The notes beneath the pieces are model-generated. The model was not told the DNA's origin and made no database searches. It saw only the letters and a list, made by a program, of their open reading frames with translations. The translations under genes were made by a program, and so were the position numbers. DNA of 64,000 nt, from contig NZ_FNSK01000006.1 in assembly GCF_900105075.1 (NCBI RefSeq), forward strand, positions 62,001-126,000, in the 5' to 3' direction. Origin of the DNA: Rhodobacter sp. 24-YEA-8. Its GTDB lineage: Bacteria; Pseudomonadota; Alphaproteobacteria; Rhodobacterales; Rhodobacteraceae. Of this stretch, positions 60,499 to 64,000 are shown piece after piece (position 1 is the first letter of the stretch; each line of letters starts with the position of its first letter).

Positions 60499-61255
60499 CG
60501 GGGATCTCGCGGGAGGCGGGCAGCCAATCCAGCGTTTCGGCGGTCATCCTGCCGGGCCGGTATTCCGCCCCGATGGGCGCCGTCCAGCCAAGCGCGCCGA
60601 TCCGGGCCAGCACGGCAGAGTAGTCCAGCTCGCCATGATCCGGCGCGCCCCGGTCCGGCACCGAAGCAATCTGGACATGGCCAATAAGCGGCAGCAGGCG
60701 CTCGAACCGCCGGCAGATATCACCGCCGCAGATTTGCAGGTGATAACAGTCGAACATCAGCTTCAGCGCCGGATGGCCGAGGTCTGCGATGATCGACGCG
60801 GCCTGTTCAGCGCTGTTGAGGAAATAGCCCGGCGCATCATATGGGTTCAGCGGCTCGATCAGAATGGTACGACCGCCTGCCTGCGTGCAGGCAAAGGCAA
60901 GATTGGCGCGGAACGCAGCATCGGCCTCCGGCCCCGCGGCGATCCCGGCCATCACATGCACCGCCCCGGCGCCAATCGCTTCGGCATAAGCGAGCGCCTC
61001 CAGGATCGCATCCCGCGCCTCTGCCTCGCGCCCGGGAAGCGCCGCCAGCCCGTTCTCACCAGTCGCCCCGCGCCGCGTGTTGAGGCCGAGCATCCGCAGC
61101 CCGCTCTCCTCCAGCGCCGCCTTCACCTGGGCCGCCGGCGTCTCATAAGGCCAGTGGCATTCGACCGCGTCGAAGCCGGCCTTCGCGGCGGCGCGGATCG
61201 CATCGGGAAGCGGCAGATCGGCCCAGAGAAACCCGAGATTTGCGGAAAAGCGCAT
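60488..61255 (-). CDS. Hydroxypyruvate isomerase-like TIM-barrel protein (OtnI/Hyi type)
   Basis: 255-residue xylose-isomerase-like TIM barrel. FSANLGFLWADLPLPDAIRAAAKAGFDAVECHWPYETP is the Hyi/OtnI N-terminal signature. Metal-site residues are in ILIEPLNPYDAPGYF (Glu), KLMFDCYHLQICGGD (Asp, His) and GHVQIASVPDRGAPDHGELD. It likely interconverts 2-oxo- and 3-oxo-tetronates or hydroxypyruvate and tartronate semialdehyde. Last gene of the minus-strand operon, 5 bp after the LtnD-like gene. Confidence 0.87.
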   Translation of the reverse strand: MRFSANLGFLWADLPLPDAIRAAAKAGFDAVECHWPYETPAAQVKAALEESGLRMLGLNTRRGATGENGLAALPGREAEARDAILEALAYAEAIGAGAVHVMAGIAAGPEADAAFRANLAFACTQAGGRTILIEPLNPYDAPGYFLNSAEQAASIIADLGHPALKLMFDCYHLQICGGDICRRFERLLPLIGHVQIASVPDRGAPDHGELDYSAVLARIGALGWTAPIGAEYRPGRMTAETLDWLPASREIPVSA

Positions 61256-61260
61256 CCCGA

Positions 61261-62172
61261 TCAGCCCCCGCTGCCGGGCAGCGTGACCCCGGCCCGCGCG
61301 GCGAGCACCTTCGCCACCGCCGCATCATCCTCGCGCCCGAGCCCGGCGCCTGCGGCCTCGCGGAACAAGGCGAGCGCGCTGTCGGAAAGCGGCACGCTGG
61401 CACCAAGCCCCAAAGCCGCGCCGGTTACGATACCGAGATCCTTGACGAAAATATCCACCGCCGAATGCGGCGTGTAATCGCCATTGGCGATATGCGGCGC
61501 GCGGTTGCCAAACATCCAGCTCATCCCGGCGCAATCGCCGATCACCCCGATCACCTCATGCAGATCAAGGCCGGCGGCGCGGGCCAGCACCATCGCCTCG
61601 GCCGCAGCCGCAATATGCACCCCGGCCAGCAACTGGTTGATCATCTTCATCTTTGATGCAGCCCCGGGCGCCGCGCCCAGCCGGAAAACCCGCCCCGCAA
61701 TCGCGTCAAGCGCCGGGCCGGCCTTGAGGAACGCCGCTTCGGGGCCAGAAGCCATCACGCTCATCTCGCCTGCCAGCGCCTTCGCGGAACCACCTGAAAC
61801 CGGGGCGTCCAGCGGCAGCATCCCGGCCTCGCGCAACCGGCGCGCCTGATCTTCGGCCCGCGCCGGATCCTGCGTCACCGAGACCGCGAAGACGGTACCA
61901 GACTGTGCCACCGCGACCGCCTGGCCGGTGCCGAACAGCACGTCTTCGGCCTGATCGGCATTGACGACGAAAAGGAAGACCACCTCCGCCGCCGCGACTG
62001 CCGCAGCAGCGGTCTCATGCGCGAGACCGCCCTGTGCGGCGAAATCCGCCCGCGCCTCGGGGCGGATATCAAAGGCATGGGTTTCCAGCCCGGCGCGCAA
62101 GAGCGACAAAGCCGCGCCACGCCCCATCGAGCCAAGACCGATCACGGCCACAGCACCCGTCCGGGTCATCAT
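61261..62172 (-). CDS. 3-hydroxyacid dehydrogenase family, L-threonate dehydrogenase (LtnD)-like
   Basis: 303-residue beta-hydroxyacid dehydrogenase. The NAD motif is VIGLGSMGRGAALSLLRAGL (residues 8-27), the substrate loop PVSGGSAKALAGEMSVMASG, and the catalytic Lys is in AASKMKMINQLLAGVHIAAAAEAM. Fits LtnD, which oxidises L-threonate to 2-oxo-tetronate. The start is placed at 62172 behind GGAGAAG; the open frame continues to 62472 inside the SDR gene and is not coding there. A related tartronate semialdehyde reductase role cannot be excluded. Confidence 0.85.
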   Translation of the reverse strand: MMTRTGAVAVIGLGSMGRGAALSLLRAGLETHAFDIRPEARADFAAQGGLAHETAAAAVAAAEVVFLFVVNADQAEDVLFGTGQAVAVAQSGTVFAVSVTQDPARAEDQARRLREAGMLPLDAPVSGGSAKALAGEMSVMASGPEAAFLKAGPALDAIAGRVFRLGAAPGAASKMKMINQLLAGVHIAAAAEAMVLARAAGLDLHEVIGVIGDCAGMSWMFGNRAPHIANGDYTPHSAVDIFVKDLGIVTGAALGLGASVPLSDSALALFREAAGAGLGREDDAAVAKVLAARAGVTLPGSGG

Positions 62173-62195
62173 CTTCTCCATTAAAAGGCCCGGCC

Positions 62196-62960
62196 TCAGC
62201 CGAGCGGTCTGCCGCCATCCACGGCGATCACCGTGCCGGTCGAATAGGTCAGAAGCCCCGCCGCCGCGACCACGGCATCGGCGATATGCTCCGGCTGCGC
62301 CAGATCGCCCAGCGGCGTGCGCGCGGCCTGTTCGTCGCGCCAGTCCTGGCTCAGTGATTTGACGAAATCGGTATCGACCAGCCCCGGCGCCACCGAAAGC
62401 ACCCGGATCTTGGGCGCCAGCGCCCGCGCGAGCGACAGCGTCATATTGTCGACCGCTGCCTTTGACGCGCAATAGACGATATTCGACCCCATCCCCGTCC
62501 GGGCCGCGATGGAGGAGATGTTGACGATCACTGCCTTGCCGCCCGCGCCCCGGTCGGACGCATCCAGCATCGGCCGCATGGCGCGGGTCGTGGCGATCAG
62601 ACCGCGCACATTCACCGCGAGGATATCGTCGATGATCTGATCCTCCAGCGCGTCAAGATCGCCATGCGGCACGAAACGCGTGATGCCGGCGCAGTTCACC
62701 AGAATATCCAGCCCGCCAAACGCCGCCCGGATCTCTGCCGCCGCCTCTGCCAGCGCGGCGCTGTCGGTGACCGGCGCGCGCAAAGGCAGATGCCCCTCGC
62801 CCGGCATCGAAGCCGCCAGCGCCTCGGCCCCTGCGGCGGCGCTGTTATAGCCCAGTGCCACCCGCGCGCCCGAGGCCGCGAGACCGATGGCGATGGCGCG
62901 CCCGAGGCCGCCGGTCGCGCCAGTAACAAAGGCGCGTTTGCCTGTAAGGTCGATCTTCAT
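62196..62960 (-). CDS. Short-chain dehydrogenase/reductase
   Basis: 254-residue classical SDR: cofactor motif VTGATGGLGRAIA, NCAG, active-site Ser in NISSIAARTG, Y-x-x-x-K in YCASKAAVDN, and C-terminal GTVIAVDGGRPLG. All catalytic residues are present, unlike the SDR at 5846-6625. Probably oxidises or reduces a hydroxy group of a sugar acid; the exact substrate is not indicated. Overlaps the preceding gene stop by 4 bp. Confidence 0.88.
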   Translation of the reverse strand: MKIDLTGKRAFVTGATGGLGRAIAIGLAASGARVALGYNSAAAGAEALAASMPGEGHLPLRAPVTDSAALAEAAAEIRAAFGGLDILVNCAGITRFVPHGDLDALEDQIIDDILAVNVRGLIATTRAMRPMLDASDRGAGGKAVIVNISSIAARTGMGSNIVYCASKAAVDNMTLSLARALAPKIRVLSVAPGLVDTDFVKSLSQDWRDEQAARTPLGDLAQPEHIADAVVAAAGLLTYSTGTVIAVDGGRPLG

Positions 62961-63898
62961 TTCGCACCTTCCCGCGCCCTGAAAGCGGCGAGCCGCGTCA
63001 GGCGCCCGTCACGCCAGGCCCTGCGAGCCGCAAGCTCACCCTCCGGCAGCGCCGCACGGCGCTCGGCGGAAATGCGGGCGATAAGGTCGGCAGACCAGGG
63101 CTGCGGGTCGCGGCGCGATTCCGCTATGGAATGATAAAGCGGGCCAAGCCGCGCCGCATAATCCGCCACGCCCCCGGGCGCGTTGAGGTCGATGGTCTCG
63201 AACGGCCCCATGAAGGACCAGCGCAGGCCGAGCCCATGTGCCACGGTCGCATCAATATCCGCCGCCGTCGCATAGCCCGCGTCATAAAGCGCCCAGGCCT
63301 CGTTCAGCAGCGCACCTTGCAGACGGTTCAGCACAAAGCCCTCGATCTCGCGCGTCAGCGAGACGGGGACCTGGCCCACCGCCTCCATCAGCGCGCGGGT
63401 CGAGGTGACGGCATCCGCGTCGGTCCAGGGCGCCGGCACCAGTTCCACCACCGGCACCAGATGTGGCGGGTTAACCGGATGCGAGATCAGGAAGCGATTG
63501 CGGTTCGCACAGTCTTCGGTGAAAGCCGAGGCCGGAATTCCGGAAGACGACGATCCGACCACCGCACCCGGTTTCAGCAGCGGGCCGATCTGACGGCAGA
63601 CCCCTGTCTTCACATCCACCCGCTCAAAGACCGATTCCTGGATATAATCGGCGGGGCTGACGGCTTGCGACAGACTTTCCACCACGCTGATCTTCGCCAG
63701 CGCGGCGCCTGCATCATCGGCCAGCCCAACCTCAGCCAGCTCGCTCAGCGCGGTCTGCGCCCAGGGGATCACCTTCGCACGCACTTCGGGCGACGGATCA
63801 AACACCAGCACCTGATGCCCGGCGCGGGCGAAGACCACCGCCCAGCCGGAGCCGACCAGCCCGGCCCCGACAATCCCAATTACAGCTTTTCCTGACAT
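62957..63898 (-). CDS. L-gulonate 3-dehydrogenase/carnitine dehydrogenase-like protein
   Basis: 313-residue 3-hydroxyacyl-CoA dehydrogenase-fold enzyme of the lambda-crystallin/carnitine dehydrogenase group. NAD motif GIVGAGLVGSGWAVVFARAGH; catalytic His in ISHPVNPPHLVPVVELVP; C-terminal domain GFVLNRLQGALLNEAWALYDAGY and GLGLRWSFMGPFETIDLNAPGG. It acts on free hydroxy acids rather than CoA esters, in keeping with the sugar-acid context. Start overlaps the preceding stop (TAATG). Confidence 0.87.
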   Translation of the reverse strand: MSGKAVIGIVGAGLVGSGWAVVFARAGHQVLVFDPSPEVRAKVIPWAQTALSELAEVGLADDAGAALAKISVVESLSQAVSPADYIQESVFERVDVKTGVCRQIGPLLKPGAVVGSSSSGIPASAFTEDCANRNRFLISHPVNPPHLVPVVELVPAPWTDADAVTSTRALMEAVGQVPVSLTREIEGFVLNRLQGALLNEAWALYDAGYATAADIDATVAHGLGLRWSFMGPFETIDLNAPGGVADYAARLGPLYHSIAESRRDPQPWSADLIARISAERRAALPEGELAARRAWRDGRLTRLAAFRAREGAK

Positions 63899-64000
63899 TA
63901 TGCGACTTTCGAGGCCTCACCATCGGCGAGGCAGATTTCCGAGATGCGCAGCCCGTCTTTGGTGATGCGCGAGGGGAAAGTATCGCGCAGCCGCTCCTCA
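63898..64000 (-). CDS. Partial CDS, C-terminal 33 residues, unrecognised
   Basis: The minus-strand frame enters the window and ends at TAA (63898-63900), reading EERLRDTFPSRITKDGLRIS, then EICLADGEASKVA. Its stop overlaps the next gene start, so it is an upstream member of the sugar-acid operon. Too little is visible to name it. Confidence 0.6.
   Translation of the reverse strand, partial: EERLRDTFPSRITKDGLRISEICLADGEASKVA

Overview
The window comes from a GC-rich alphaproteobacterium, most likely a Rhodobacterales (Paracoccus/Rhodobacter-like) strain. This is inferred from the codon usage, the dense 4-bp-overlap operons, the many solute-binding-protein transporters (ABC and TRAP), a glcDEF glycolate oxidase beside malate synthase G, and a cyanide-insensitive type bd oxidase. 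I saw no rRNA, tRNA, CRISPR array, phage module or intact insertion sequence; the only mobile trace is a short, frameshifted IS21-like fragment near 40.0 kb. The content is almost entirely uptake and catabolism of small organic compounds, each module with its own regulator.

Layout. (1) 1-924: C-terminal end of a YhaN-like ATPase. (2) 1.1-14.4 kb: an IclR-controlled catabolic block: LivKGFHM importer, a five-gene operon (CoA ligase, two crotonase-fold proteins, 3-oxoadipyl-CoA-type thiolase, SDR), the divergent IclR gene, a PaaH-like dehydrogenase and a PaaG-like isomerase. A 15-bp palindrome (TTCCGC-N3-GCGGAA) lies before each of these units. (3) 14.5-15.9 kb: MocR regulator with its own operator. 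(4) 16.3-23.4 kb: dipeptide-type ABC importer plus an atypical amidohydrolase. (5) 23.5-31.5 kb: FadR-type regulator, glcDEF, IclR regulator and malate synthase G, taking glycolate to glyoxylate to malate. (6) 31.5-34.1 kb: cydAB-type quinol oxidase with a 52-residue DUF2474-like protein. (7) 34.6-39.8 kb: FCD-type GntR regulator, class III aminotransferase and DctPQM TRAP transporter, closed by a strong terminator. (8) 40.0-51.8 kb: IS21 remnant, second MocR regulator, then an eight-gene operon hyuB-hyuA-SBP-LivG-LivF-LivH-LivM-flavin monooxygenase. (9) 51.8-57.1 kb: unplaced small ORF, VanZ-like protein, RND efflux pump. (10) 57.6-64.0 kb: four-carbon sugar acid (threonate/erythronate-type) catabolism: PdxA2-like dehydrogenase, DeoR regulator, DUF1537 kinase, and a convergent operon with a hydroxypyruvate-isomerase-like protein, LtnD-like dehydrogenase, SDR, gulonate/carnitine-dehydrogenase-like protein and a partial gene.

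The most informative signals are regulatory. Nearly every regulator gene has a nearby palindrome that can be matched to it, and the two IclR systems use operators of identical geometry that differ by one base per half-site. Three unrelated importers whose operon holds the binding-protein gene share a stem-loop directly after that gene. Unusual enzymes include an amidohydrolase without the HxH metal motif, an SDR without the Tyr/Lys pair and a crotonase-fold protein without the catalytic Glu pair. The hyu/liv/monooxygenase operon is the best candidate for an undescribed catabolic system.
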